A DNA stretch of 64,000 bases. It comes from Tetrahymena thermophila SB210 (Eukaryota; Ciliophora; Oligohymenophorea; Hymenostomatida; Tetrahymenidae). Positions within the stretch are counted from its first letter, which is position 1; every line of letters starts with the position of its first letter. The stretch lies in assembly GCF_000189635.1 (NCBI RefSeq), contig NW_002476567.1:868001-932000 (forward strand), read 5' to 3'. A program made the translations under genes and the position numbers. Under the pieces are notes generated by a model that did not search any database, was not told where the DNA came from, and was given only the letters and a program-made list of their open reading frames with translations. Below, piece after piece: positions 36,601 through 48,270 of this stretch.

Positions 36601-39600
36601 AATTTTAATAAAATCATAAATTTATTTATTTAATTAATATTAGAAAGAAGAAATCAATCGCAATGTTAAATTAATACAGAAATTGTTTAGAAATTACAAG
36701 CTTAAAAAATGGTTAAAAAACAGAAAGAAAGTTAAACAATTTTTGAAAGGATTAATTTATAGATTCAGATATTTAAAATCTGATGTTGTTGCAAAAATAA
36801 GAGGAATGAGGAAAGCTAAGGAATTAGAAGCAAAGCAAAATATTTCTGCTAAGAAAATTTAAAAAATGATCAGAAATTTTATCTTAAAGAAAAGAATGAA
36901 AGAAATCAGGGCAGCTTTGATGATATAACGTGCATATATTATGTACAAAAAGAAAGAATATTACAAATAGAAACTTAAAGGTATCAAGGAGTTTATAAAA
37001 TCGAAATTTTTGATGTTAAAGGAAAGATCAATTTATAAAAAAAAGCTTAAAAGTATCCTACAAATATAAAAGTGGTATAAAAAAAATTTACAATAGAGAT
37101 AAATTGAAATGTGCAAAAAAGTCATTATGGTAATTAGTTAATCGCTTGACAAGTCTTGGCTAAAAATCAGAAATATTTCAGCTATTAAGATTCAATCCCT
37201 AGTTAGAATGTTCTTGGCTAAAATTAACAACTACGGTATTGTAAAACAATCAAGAGAAGCTAAAAATGTAATTCTAGAAAGAAAAGCTATCTAAAAAATT
37301 TAAAGGTATTGGAGATATAGAAATTTTTATTTATCAATGAAAAGATATAGAAACGCTGCTTACAGAATACAAGCCTATTTCAGAAAAAAGTGGTGCTCTG
37401 CTCTATTTCAGCTTATCAAAAAGAATACTAAATTCATTTAGATGCATGTAAAATAAATTTACTTTAACAGAATATTTAGTTATTATTTAAATTAAAAACC
37501 TTTTTTCTCTCATATTGTTTTATTCAAATATTATTTCAATCTATTTTTTTAGTTTAAAATTTTATGAGATTTTATTTTTCATAAATAATTTCTAAAGGTA
37601 AGGTCTTGGTTGAATTAAAAATATTTTCTAACTGAGAAATGGGTTAAATATGATTGGAATTCAGTTAAAAGAGATGAAATGCTTAATTAGCAAAACTTGG
37701 TCATTCTTGGAATTCCTTATAAAAAAAATTTGGTGAAAAACTTAAAATTTTAAGAATTAAAAAATTAGTTTTATGAGTAGCACACTGTATTAAGCTTACA
37801 AAGAGCCTAAAAAAAAATTGAGTATTTATAAAAAAAACAAAAGAACCTGGATAGATAAGATAGTTTAGCAAAATTAGCAGCTTTAAAATAAAAGATAAAA
37901 TCTTAGAAAAGTATTGTTTTATCTTCAGCGAAGGTAAGTCAATAGCAATCTATTTAAGAATTCGAAGATTTAGGCTTAGATTAATAGTTAAAAATCCTAA
38001 AATCATCTATTAAGTTAGGAGGAGCAGAAAAGCAGGAGATATAAAAATAATCTCCAATTAATGAAATTAATATTAAGCTTGATGATTGTTTAAATGGTAT
38101 TGATTAAAATATCTTAATGTAAAATTAATTTGGCAAAATATAAATGTAAATAACCTTGAAAGATAATGATCAATATTAGACTTAAGTAAATGAATTCACT
38201 TCAAATAATTAGCCTAAAATTTAAGAGTATTACTATCATGATTTGGGTCTTGAAAAGGATCATATATTATATGATTTTAATTCAGAAAGCAGAAAAAAGC
38301 AAGTTTAAAGTTAGCTACAGGCAAAAAGAATGTCAGTTGATGTGATAAAGCTAAATACTATTTTACTTGATTTCGATTAATAACCATAATCACATGAAAT
38401 TTATACTTCTTAAATATGGGCACAGCATTACTAGGATATTCAGAGTGAACTTGAGTAATCAAACTCTTCAATTTTAAAAATTTTTATTGGAGATTCTTAT
38501 ACTACAATAGTCGGAGATAACTCAGTCTGTTATACGTTTGGAGATGAGTTTTTAAATCATCAAGTTCACACAACAGATTAATAAATTTATTATAGTCCTG
38601 ATAAGTTTTTAAATGATTAACCCTTATAATCTAAAATAAGTTAATCATCTAATAGATATTAGTAATAAACCAAAAACACATCTAACATCTATGAAAGTCC
38701 AAATCTACAAAGATAAATTCCTAATTACTAAGCACAATTATATTCTACTCCTCAAAAAAAATTATAAAATGATCTCATACCCTCTGTACTTTAAAATAAT
38801 CCTCTATTTGTTTAATTAGAAACTTAAAACTATTAATAGAATAGTTAAAAAAAATTTTAAAGTAGCTATAGTCCATAAGACTAATACAATAACTCTTAGC
38901 AAAAATTAAAAATGAACTAAAATAATTCAAATAATAGCTTATATAATAGCTTGAGAAAGTAAGCTGGTCTTTTCTAAAACTAAGAACCACCTGAACAAAT
39001 CTCTACTTAAACTTTAAACACCTAAAATAATATTTCATATTAAACCGAAGAATAATTTAATCCACCTAAAAAGGTGATAAAATGCAAAATAGATAAAATA
39101 AATAGCATTTTCAAGGCTAATAATCAGCTGTTCATTCAAAATTAACTAAAGGATATGTATTGCTGGGGAGACAATAGTCAATTTGAAATACCCTTTTTTG
39201 AAGATATTTATTTGTATGAAATTTCTAAAATTGATCCTTAAAAATCATAGTAAATTTCTTAAATAGATTAGCAAGCCATTTCTAATTAGTTTTTTTATTT
39301 GTTAACTGATGGAGATGTTTTACACTATAATTATAAAAAATCTATTGACTTTGAAAGAATCAGATTCCCTGTCTAAATATCTTAAATAAGCTGTGGAGGT
39401 CATTTTACTATGTTTTTGTCAATTTAGGGTACACTATTCTCTTCTGGCTAAAATACTTCAGGGGAATTAGGTCATGGTGATAGACTATTTAGAAAAAGTC
39501 CTTAACTTATAAGCTCATTTAAGAAATTTGGAGAAAAGATCAAATAAGTATCTTGCGGGCTAAAGCATACAATATGTCTCACAGCATTAGGTATTTATTA

Positions 39601-40280
39601 AATTATATCGTTTAAAAAAAACATCATATATCTTACATTTATTTTTTAATATCAGGAAAGATTTTTTCCTGGGGAAACAATAGATTTGGGTAACTAGGTG
39701 TAGGAGATACTAAATATAGATCAAATCCATAATTAATTTTTGTGAAAAGTAAATCTATAGACTCAATCAATTCATTTTTGCAAGTTAGAGCTGGTTTAAG
39801 ATCAAGCATAGTTTTAACAATTGACAAGCGTCTAGCGTGGTGGGGAACGAACTCATGTTTAGATCACTAAGTATTTCCAATTGAATTAAATTTACAAGAT
39901 TATAAAAATGTAATTTGTTAATTTTTGATTATTAATTACAAAATTAATTTATAAAATTTGAAAATTAAATTAAGGATTTGAATTCTAAAGAATTGATACC
40001 TATTAAACTAATGAGTAGCTGGAGTAAAAATCTTAGCCTTTTTTATATTATTGTAGCTGATATTACATATTGTTATAGCTAAAACAAAAGTGTAATCATT
40101 AAATCTCTACAGTCTCTTTCTTAGAAATGGGAAGACTAGCAAAGTAATTAAAAAATTGTTTTTCAATTTAACTAAATTTTTTTAATAATATAATTTATTG
40201 TAGTTTTCCCTAGTGCAGATAAAAACATAATGAAATACATACAAATAAAAGGGATGAGATAAACTAATATAGAATAGTGA
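33684..40280 (+). CDS. Myosin heavy chain with RCC1-like tail
   Basis: Nine exons (33684-34780, 34840-35329, 35523-36406, 36468-36588, 36644-37447, 37598-39590, 39656-39909, 39975-40143, 40204-40280) give 1962 residues. Residues 1 to about 864 form a myosin motor: P-loop GESGAGKT (about 203-210), switch [10 protein letters not shown] (about 280-288), switch II DIFGFE (about 540-545), the [10 protein letters not shown] strut and the converter strand [14 protein letters not shown]. Residues about 865-1130 form a basic neck with IQ-like light-chain sites ([39 protein letters not shown]). A coiled coil and low-complexity linker follow. From about 1430 to 1930 there are RCC1-type blade repeats, clearest at [14 protein letters not shown] and [15 protein letters not shown]. 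The motor looks functional. Two introns (34781-34839, 36407-36467) were located because they restore conserved motor sequence. Introns are 55-193 nt; the last (40144-40203) stays in frame if retained. Confidence 0.88.
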
Positions 40281-41509
40281 TCATTTTATGTATATATTTA
40301 CACTAAGCTTATTTATAATAATTAACTTAAACTGTAATAATTTTATTTGTAAAAAAAATATGTAATTAATTTATTCATCTTATAATAAATAGTATTTAGT
40401 AAAAATAAGTGTTGATAAATATTAACCATACTTCATTAGTAAATTATAAAGTCAATAAATAAAAAATTTATTTATATTTTTTCAAAAAATATCCAAAATA
40501 AATAACTATTTAATTATAAAAGTTATTAGGAAAGTAAATATTTTCAAAATAAAAAGTGAATTTTATTTAATTTTTTAAAACTTAAATAGAAATGATTTTT
40601 TATAATAAAAAGCATATTTTTATTTTATTCATCTTAATTTTATTAAAAAATATTAAAAAAAGAATAAAATATTCATAATAAACCTTTGAAGAAATAAATG
40701 ACTTATAAAAAAAAATATTTAATTATTTATTTTATTTGAAATGTTAATGATGAATTTATTATATCTATAAAAAAGGTGATTATCCCTTCTGAATTTCTCT
40801 ATATTTAAGATTGAGTAGTAATTATATTTATTATAAATACTAATAAATAATTTAGTTATTGTATTTTTGAATAGAATAAGAAGCTAACAATAACTATAAG
40901 TAATTTAAAATATAATTCTTCAATTTTTATCTAAAAAATGAAGGAAATTTCATATAATTTGAGCTTTAAATATTTTTAAATTAAATTGAAACAATTTTAT
41001 TGATAAAAACCCTTACCAATTGGTTTGATCATTTCTTAAATCATAAAATGTAATTTTAGAATAATAAATGGATATTTTTACTAAATAAAGTAAAAATCCG
41101 TTATTCAAATAAAATGCTTTCATACTTTCAAAAAATAAATAAGTAAGCTTTATATAATCTACTCTAAAATCTTAAATTGAAATAATTTTACTTTATAAAA
41201 TTGATAATTTTTTTACTCATTTATCAAAATATAAAATGCAAATCTTAGAAGAACACATGAAAATTTGAATAAACTAAATAAAAACAGTTATTAACATTAT
41301 ACTTAGATATTTTTTTATAAATTAAGAAGCAAATTTTAAATAATTTACTTTAACAGAAAAATATTCTTAACTTTAAGAAAATTGCTTCTAATGATTAATA
41401 AAATAAGAAAAATAAAATAAAAATTAATTAGATACATCGTTTTAATTAAATTAATTATTAAAATATCAAAATTTGATGCGTGCTTCCTATTTAATTATTT
41501 TCTTTTAAT

Positions 41510-41800
41510 TAATTTCTTGGTTTATTTTGTGTGTATTTATTTATTTTTAATTATTTTTAATTATTCTTAATTTTTCTGAGTTTTTTCTTAATTTATTTTT
41601 TCTTTTTAACTGATTTTTTAATTATTCCTTAATTTATTTTAATTGATTCTTTTTTTTTAATTAATTTTTTTAACTGATCTTTTTTCTTTTTCTTTTTATT
41701 GTAAATATCTAAATCACTATTAATTACTTATTTTTAATTCTTTTTAATCTTTTTTCTTTTTTCTTTTTTCTTTTTAATGTTTTTATACTTTTTATCTTTT
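41510..41800. repeat. Pyrimidine-rich tract with TTTTTCTTTTT and TTAATT units
   Basis: About 290 bases whose plus strand is strongly T-rich with interspersed C and few G, built of TTTTTCTTTTT, CTTAATTTATT and TTAACTGATT units in irregular repetition. The strand asymmetry sets it apart from the ordinary A/T-mixed spacers. It might be a replication, scaffold-attachment or termination element, or simple-sequence drift; nothing in it decides. Confidence 0.55.
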
Positions 41801-41939
41801 ATTTTATACTAAGAGATGATGATTTAAAAAAAAATAGCTGCTTAACTAACTAAATTGTATTTTAAAAAAAGTCTAAATTCTAAAAATATTTTTATAACTG
41901 TCTCTTTATCTTTTAATTTCCTATTTTTTATATTAGTTT

Positions 41940-42410
41940 TTGTTCATTTCGGAACTTTGAGGAATAGTTTGTGATTTGATGCTCCAATCCCTTGTCGGGA
42001 TTAAATTATATACGTTCTTATATTGTACTAATGTGATGTAGATCTTGTTTAAAAACTTAGTGGATTGTTTTAATTTTTTCCTGGATTGGTATTGGGATTT
42101 TCCTTAAAAACGTTTTATCTTGTTTAGATGGGTTTTTTGCTTTATTTAAGGAGTTTTAAAAATTTGCGTATGAATAATTCATAAATCTCAATTAATTGTT
42201 TTCGTATCAATAGTGAAGTAGGGATTGAATCGATAGGAGAAAAGTTTTGCTTTTTTTCCGTAACCCTAATGTTCTTCAGCTATTGAGTACTACTAGCAAT
42301 CAAAATCAATTAATGGCATCATTACATACTTAATCTATATCTACATCTATTATTTGAGCATTAGTATTTATATTACTTGTATATTTGAGACTTCGTCTCT
42401 ATTAATTTTT
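41940..42410. other. GC-richer non-assigned island with hairpins
   Basis: About 470 bp with local GC of roughly 27-42%, against perhaps 12-18% in flanking spacers. It contains a perfect hairpin AATCCC-TTGTC-GGGATT (41986-42002) and a second, GAGAC-TTC-GTCTC (42387-42399), followed on the plus strand by a T-run. Minus-strand reading gives short protein-like stretches in more than one frame, but no single gene model holds. It may be a structured non-coding RNA gene, a small unrecognised gene, or the relic of one. Known snRNA and telomerase RNA signatures that I could recall were not seen. Confidence 0.4.
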
Positions 42411-43345
42411 TTCTTAATTAATTTTTTATATTAACAAATAATAAAAATTTTCAAGATTTGAACATTGAAAAATTCTTTTCTTTCAACTGACAAATAATTA
42501 AGGAAAAATAAATTATTAAAGAAAGTAATAAAATTTTATATTAATTATCTAAATATATTGTTTCTAATGTTAATTAATCTTAGACTCAATTAAAATTTCA
42601 AATAAAAAAGTGTGTTTTTTTTCTTAGATTTAAATTGCTCATTTTAACCCCTCAAAAATTAAATCAATAATTTTTTTTCAGATTGTAAATGAAATACAAA
42701 ATACTCAAAGATTAACATTTTTGGATAGAAATGTAATAAGAGTAAAAAATAAAAGTTATGCAACATTTGATTTTAAATTCATTTAAGATAAAAATTTAAT
42801 ATCGATTTTAAAAATATCTTATTTCACTTAATTACTATGAGTAATACGTGATTAGATTTAATCTTTAAATGCAAACAAAAAAATTTAAATAATGATTAAA
42901 AAAGCAACTTTAAAAAATTAATTTAACTAAATTTTTATTTTTATCTTCAAAGTTAATAGAAATAATTTTATGTAAATAATATAAATTTAATCTGAAAGTA
43001 AATTTTTAAGATTATTTTAATAATTGAACTTAAAAATAAAAAATCGATGAATAAATGAATTAAATTTCTGAGTATCATTAAAGATATAAAGATTTTTTAA
43101 TAATAAATATTATGCCTATATTATTGTATTTTAAATAATTATTTAAAATTTATTAAGATTGATATGCCAAATTTTTCAAATAAATTTCTTTTGAAAAAAT
43201 AAATAAAGATTTAAATATATAGAATAGAATTGCTGTTAAATAATTAGTTCAATATTTAAAGATATTTATAAATAGTAATAATTTACAAATAATTTTTTAT
43301 TTAATTATTTTAAAACTCAAATAAAGAAATAATTTATTTTCATTC

Positions 43346-45214
43346 TCAATTTAACTAATCTATTTGTATTTTTAATTAGTTTATTTCTTCTATAATTTTA
43401 AGGGCTGATAGTTTTATATCTTCTTGTGGAAACACATACATTACTTTTAAACAAGGAATAGGCTTTAAACATATTTTTTATCCTTATGAGTAATTTGTAG
43501 AAATATAGGTTCCATTTACAAAAATTTGTTGCTTATTTTTGCTTTTAAATTTTTCGTAATACAATTTAGATTCCTACAAATTATTATCTTCTGTAAAGTT
43601 TTAAATAAATTTTTCACTTTCTATCCTAAGATTTTCATCTTAAATGATTTATTACTAGGAATTGAAAATTTTGTTATCTATATCTGCAAATGGATATGCA
43701 ACAATACAATTAGTAATATCTTTGTTAAATATTTTATCTTTAAATTTAATAATAGATAGTGGGTAATCTTTATTAAAGCTGTAATAAAGCTATATAAAAG
43801 TTTCATTTTTAGTAAGGTGTAGGTGCAGTTCTTTCTTTTCGCTTTCAGTTATGTTAAAGAACTGTGCTGCTAAATCATCGTAGAGATAAATGTATGCTTG
43901 CTATTCTAAAAAATGTTAGTCTTAAACAAGAACTTATATGTTGTAGCTAATATAACTTTGTTACCCTTTACAATTTATACAATTTTTCAATCCCACAGTC
44001 CATTCTTATTTACAATTTAGACAATTTAAACGTATTTTAAAATATTTTACTTTTTTTACTCTTACTTAAAATTTCATATTAGAACGAATCATTACTCCTT
44101 CGTCCTCTAAAAGTTTAGAAATATTACTAAGTGGTAATTTGTTATAACTTTTTATCAAATCTTTACAGAGCAATTCGTTCTTTTATATGTCAAATCTACT
44201 AAAAAATTCAACTCCTTTATGTGAAACCAAAAAGTTTTTCACATTTGAGTTGTTAGGTTAAACTCCAGAAGAATAAAAAAATGAAATCATAAACAATTTC
44301 AAATTTTTAGTGAAGTGTTTTAAAGATTAAAATATAAGTATACGTTAAAATGGTTTTAAATAAAATTATAATTATTATTTAGCTTCTTGGTCTTCATTAT
44401 CGTATACAAGATAAACTTCTATAAAATCCATATAGTTTTTTCCATTAGCTACTTTAAGAATATAAAATCTATCTCTACGGGAATTCAAATAAACTTAGTC
44501 AATAAGTTCTTCTATTTATAAAATGTTTTTACCTTCTTAAACTTGCAAAATAACTCCCTCAAAAGAATTCACAACTTTTGGTTAAAGTAATTTAAAGTGG
44601 GTTGTATTTAGTGGCTTCGGCATCTATGAAATTTAGATAGAGTAGTTTGTTTCAAATACGAATTCATTAGAATTAAAGCTATCAGATAACCTGGTGAGAG
44701 TAGAAATAAAATCCATAGAATCATCTTCTAATACATGCGAAGACTCATCAATAAGATAATATAATTAGCAATCTACAGAGCTTTAAAGATCTTCAGAATC
44801 CATAAATTCAACAACATTATTATTTTTATTTTTATTGAGCATCTAAAAAACTTATACATTATGCATTATGTAGCACTAATATGGTTTTTTGAAAAATTAT
44901 ATTAATTCTCTTTCTATTTCCAAGTTCTTAGCAATAATATTAAATTAGATTTTCTTTTTACCATATAAATACTCGCCTTAAAATATGCGCCTTTTTGCTT
45001 AAGTTTTTTCATTTATTAATAGCAGGGTAGGATTCACTGATATAAACTTGTACAAAAAAGTAATTCTGCTAAGATCAATATCATCATCTGCCAAAAATTT
45101 TTTATCGCTAGGTAAACTGCTACTTATTCCATTTTTTATATAGTCAAAAGACTATAAATATAATTTTTTGACATCTTCAAGTATTTTTAAATTCAAATCT
45201 TCTTCAATTTCCAT
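43346..45214 (-). CDS. OB-fold protein with zinc ribbon, RPA1-C / CTC1-like candidate
   Basis: Single exon of 622 residues (about 75 kDa) ending in TGA. Most of the sequence alternates short beta-prone and charged segments, as in multi-OB-fold proteins. Residues 398-415 form a treble-clef-like ribbon, C398-x2-C401-x10-C412-x2-C415, inserted before beta strands (QSYISYNIQVLVQDQ, then AYIYLYDDLAAQFFNIT). This order, strand-CxxC...CxxC-strand-D-D-L-A-A-Q-F, matches the C-terminal OB fold of RPA70 and its relatives, which binds single-stranded DNA and mediates complex assembly. RPA70 homologues are usually larger, and the N-terminal region is not clearly RPA1. A telomerase-associated or CST-type large subunit (Tetrahymena p75 is described as having OB folds with an RPA70C-like C-terminus) is a good candidate. 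Other ssDNA-binding OB proteins remain possible. Confidence 0.65.
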
Positions 45215-45820
45215 TTATTTTTGTGAATAACTTTGAAAATAAAGATAGAGTTAATGGAATTTTATTGATTGATACACCTATAATAAATAATATCATAAAT
45301 AAATAAATAATTAAAAAATACCTTCCAATATTTTTGCTTAATAGTAAGACGATTATTAGTAGCAAACATCTACTTTTGATACAAAAATCAAAATTTAAAA
45401 ATAAAATCTTAATTATTTTACCGCGATATAGATAAAAATAATAAGATTATTGATTATTATTTAATTAAATAAAATAAATCAGAATGTATGAAAAAATAGA
45501 ATTTAAAAGATATGTCTTAATCTTAAAAATATATAACAAAAAAAGCATATTTTATCAATTAGATGTTTAAGTGTTCTCAAAAATGTTATTTTATCTTTTT
45601 GATTTTTATAAATATGGTTTATGACAAGAAAATGCTTAAAAAAGCTAACTCTACTTATATTTTAAATATAAATATTTTCAACTTTTATTAAATAAATTAT
45701 TGGATTTGCAACCTGTCTATTAATCCAATAATAAATTGATATAATATTCAGATATTTATATTTCTTTTTGATTATAAATAAATTAATAGATATCAAATTT
45801 TATTTATTTTTCAAATAATT
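45215..45820. other. Divergent intergenic region
   Basis: About 600 bp, AT-rich, between the divergent OB-fold and hydrolase genes; no feature recognised. Confidence 0.6.
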
Positions 45821-46411
45821 ATGAATATCCAGAAAAAGGCTAACTTAGTAATTTTTATACACGGATTTAAAGCAAGTTCCCTTTCAGCAAAGGGCATGTA
45901 TCTTAAAGAATAGTTTGAAGATTTTATTAATCCTTCGCTTCCTATTTCTCCAAAATTGCAATTTATAACTCTTGATTAATTAGTCTAAGCTTTTTCTTAA
46001 TTTTATCACTAGATTACATTAATTGGAAGTTCTTTAGGTGGGTTTTTATCTATATGCTTGTTAAAAAAATATCCCAATTTATGCAAAGTAGTTTTGATTA
46101 ATCCAGCAGTTCATTGTGAAGTAACTTTATCTAAGTATATTGGTGAAAATGAAGATTTTGGTGGCACAAAGTTTGTATTAAATAATACTCATATTTAGGA
46201 ATTATCAGATTTAAAGACTACATTAGATGAGTAAACTTAAAAAGAGAGAGTATTGCTTCTTGTCTAAACAGGTGATTAACTGCTAGATTATAAAGAAGCA
46301 CTTTAGTATCTTCCTCATGCATAAACAGATATTTATCAAGGAGGAGATCATTCCTATATTAATTTAGATTAAAAAATGGATTTGATAAAAAATTTTGTTA
46401 ACTCTGTCTGA
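45821..46411 (+). CDS. YqiA-like alpha/beta hydrolase, copy 1
   Basis: Single exon, 196 residues, the size of bacterial YqiA/UPF0227 esterases (about 190). The N-terminus goes directly into the first beta strand and oxyanion loop (NLVIFIHGFKASS). The nucleophile elbow is GSSLGGF with Ser about 71; the acid is probably the Asp in TGDQLLDY (152 or 156); the catalytic His is in GGDHSY (about 177), just before the C-terminal helix. So the Ser-Asp-His triad is complete, and the enzyme should hydrolyse an ester or thioester of unknown nature. No signal peptide, hence probably cytosolic. It shares INPAVHCE/INPSVHCE, DYKEALQYLP/DYKETLQFLP and many more positions with the next gene. Confidence 0.85.
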
Positions 46412-46977
46412 TGAGTTATTTATGAGCATATATTAATATATGATTATATTATTAAATTGTAAGCTTAATCAGTTCTTTTATTTTTTTGATACTTTATGTA
46501 TAAATAACAAATAAGATTTATTTTTCTTTATATCAATTATAATAGAAAATAATTTTAAAATTTACTATAAAAAATGCTTAAATGTCTTTTTAAGCAATTA
46601 GGGAATAAAATTAATTAAATAAAGTTTTGATGTTATCATTTTATTTAATTAATCAGCATAAATATTAAAAATTGTAACATAATTTTTTTATAGTTTCCTC
46701 TTCATTTGATAGTTTTTTTTAGTAAACTACATTTAGGAATGATTATTTTATTTGAGATTTAACATTTAGCATAAATAGCACATTTTATAAGTTAATAAAA
46801 CGTTTAATTTACAATGTTAAATAAAAAAATAAAATAAATTGGTTTATTAACCAAAATTTAAAAATTTTCTTTGTTTATATTATTTGTGTGTATGAAATTA
46901 TGATTAATAAATATTATATAATTTATTTTTAACAAAATTTTAATAATTTAAGAAAAACTAAATAATTGAGCAATCAA
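46412..46977. other. Spacer between hydrolase paralogues
   Basis: 566 bp of AT-rich DNA between the two hydrolase copies; no gene seen. Confidence 0.6.
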
Positions 46978-47586
46978 ATGGATAATTAAAAATAAAAAAC
47001 GACAAATAAATCATCTTTTATAGTGATTTATCTTCATGGATTTAAATCTTCAGGTTACTCTCCTAAAACAGAATTACTAAAATAGGAATTTGCAAATTTT
47101 ATATCTCCATCTTTGCCAATATCCCCATTTTTGGCTTGCGATACTATTGACTAGCTTATTTAAAACTTTAAACAGTTTTATTAATAAATTATTCTGATTG
47201 GAAGCTCATTAGGAGGATTTTATGCTCTATCTTTTTTAAATAAATATCCAGATTTAATTAAAGTAATATTAATTAACCCTTCTGTGCATTGTGAATAAGC
47301 TCTATCAAAGCACTGTGGTATGCATGTTGATTTTAGAAACTTTAAATTTGAGTGGAATCAAACCCATGTTGAGGAACTTGAAAAAATAAAAGCTAATTAA
47401 ATAGATATTGAACTTTAAAAGAGAAATATACTTTTACTTATATAAAAAGGTGATAAGGTTATAGACTATAAAGAAACACTTTAGTTTTTACCTTAAGCTT
47501 AATTAGATATAGAAGAAGGAGGAACTCACTAATATGAAAATATATAAAATAAATTTTAGATTATGAACTAATTTATTCAATCTTGA
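46978..47586 (+). CDS. YqiA-like alpha/beta hydrolase, copy 2
   Basis: Single exon, 202 residues. Same family and same orientation as its neighbour: YLHGFKSSG oxyanion loop, GSSLGGF nucleophile elbow with Ser about 77, Asp in KGDKVIDY (159 or 163), His in GGTHQY (about 184). The triad looks intact. It has a seven-residue longer Gln/Lys/Thr-rich N-terminus. Divergence is concentrated between the elbow and the acid, which in this family shapes the substrate lid, so the two copies may differ in substrate. The arrangement indicates an old tandem duplication, since roughly half the residues differ by eye. Confidence 0.85.
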
Positions 47587-48270
47587 AGATCTAAATATTT
47601 TAATTAAAAACTTAACAAATTTTATGTAAATTAATATGTAATTAATTTGTCATTTCGAGAAATTGCTTTGTGTTTTTTATAGTTATTAAAAAAGGTAAAT
47701 TTAATTAAATAAATTAAAGTCATTTAAAAAATAATTACTTTTTCCATGTTTTTTATTTCGTTAGTTTTATTATTTAAGGTTTTATGATAAAAATATTTAC
47801 TATAAAATTAATAATATCTTTTAATAAAATTATTTATAAATATCTTTGTTTGAGAAATTTTTTACTTTTAAGAATATTAAAATTAATTAAAAAATGAATA
47901 AATATTCTTACCTTATTTTTTATATATTATTAAGAATTCAATTAGATGTCGTAGATGCAAACTAGTTTCCTGCAGCTAACATCAATATTGTAAAGAATAA
48001 ATATCTCAATATGCCCTCTTTCACTTCTGATTGATATCTTTATTATTCCTAATTTATTATTAAGAATTCAATTATTGATATCTTAATTATTTAAATAGCT
48101 TTCTTAAATGAAATTATTTTTTAATTTTATATTTTAAAATCAATTTATTTAAATTAGAATTTTTTAATTCTAAATCAACTAAACACTCTTTGTTTTTGAA
48201 AATATCAAATTATCCAATTTTTATTATTCAATTTTCTCTAAAAATTCAAAATTTACATTGATTTAAAGGT
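47587..48270. other. Intergenic region with one doubtful small ORF
   Basis: 684 bp; contains the 46-codon ORF listed separately and two copies of TATTAAGAATTCAATT about 130 bp apart (near 47929 and 48058). Otherwise AT-rich. Confidence 0.5.
47894..48034 (+). CDS. Possible small secreted peptide (46 residues)
   Basis: ATG to TGA, 46 residues. The first 22 residues (MNKYSYLIFYILLRIQLDVV) read like a signal peptide, followed by DANQFPAANINIV and a short tail. Local GC is a little above the spacer. It could be a real short secreted protein, a first exon joined to something downstream, or chance, since open frames of this length are common when only TGA stops. Confidence 0.3.

Larger units (their letters stand above)
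40281..43345. other. 3-kb convergent intergenic region
   Basis: No gene assigned. From 40281 to 41480 and from 42420 to 43345 the sequence is very AT-rich. Between lie a pyrimidine-rich tract (about 41510-41800) and a GC-richer island (about 41940-42410), listed separately. Because only TGA stops in this code, chance open frames are common here and were not taken as genes. Confidence 0.6.
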
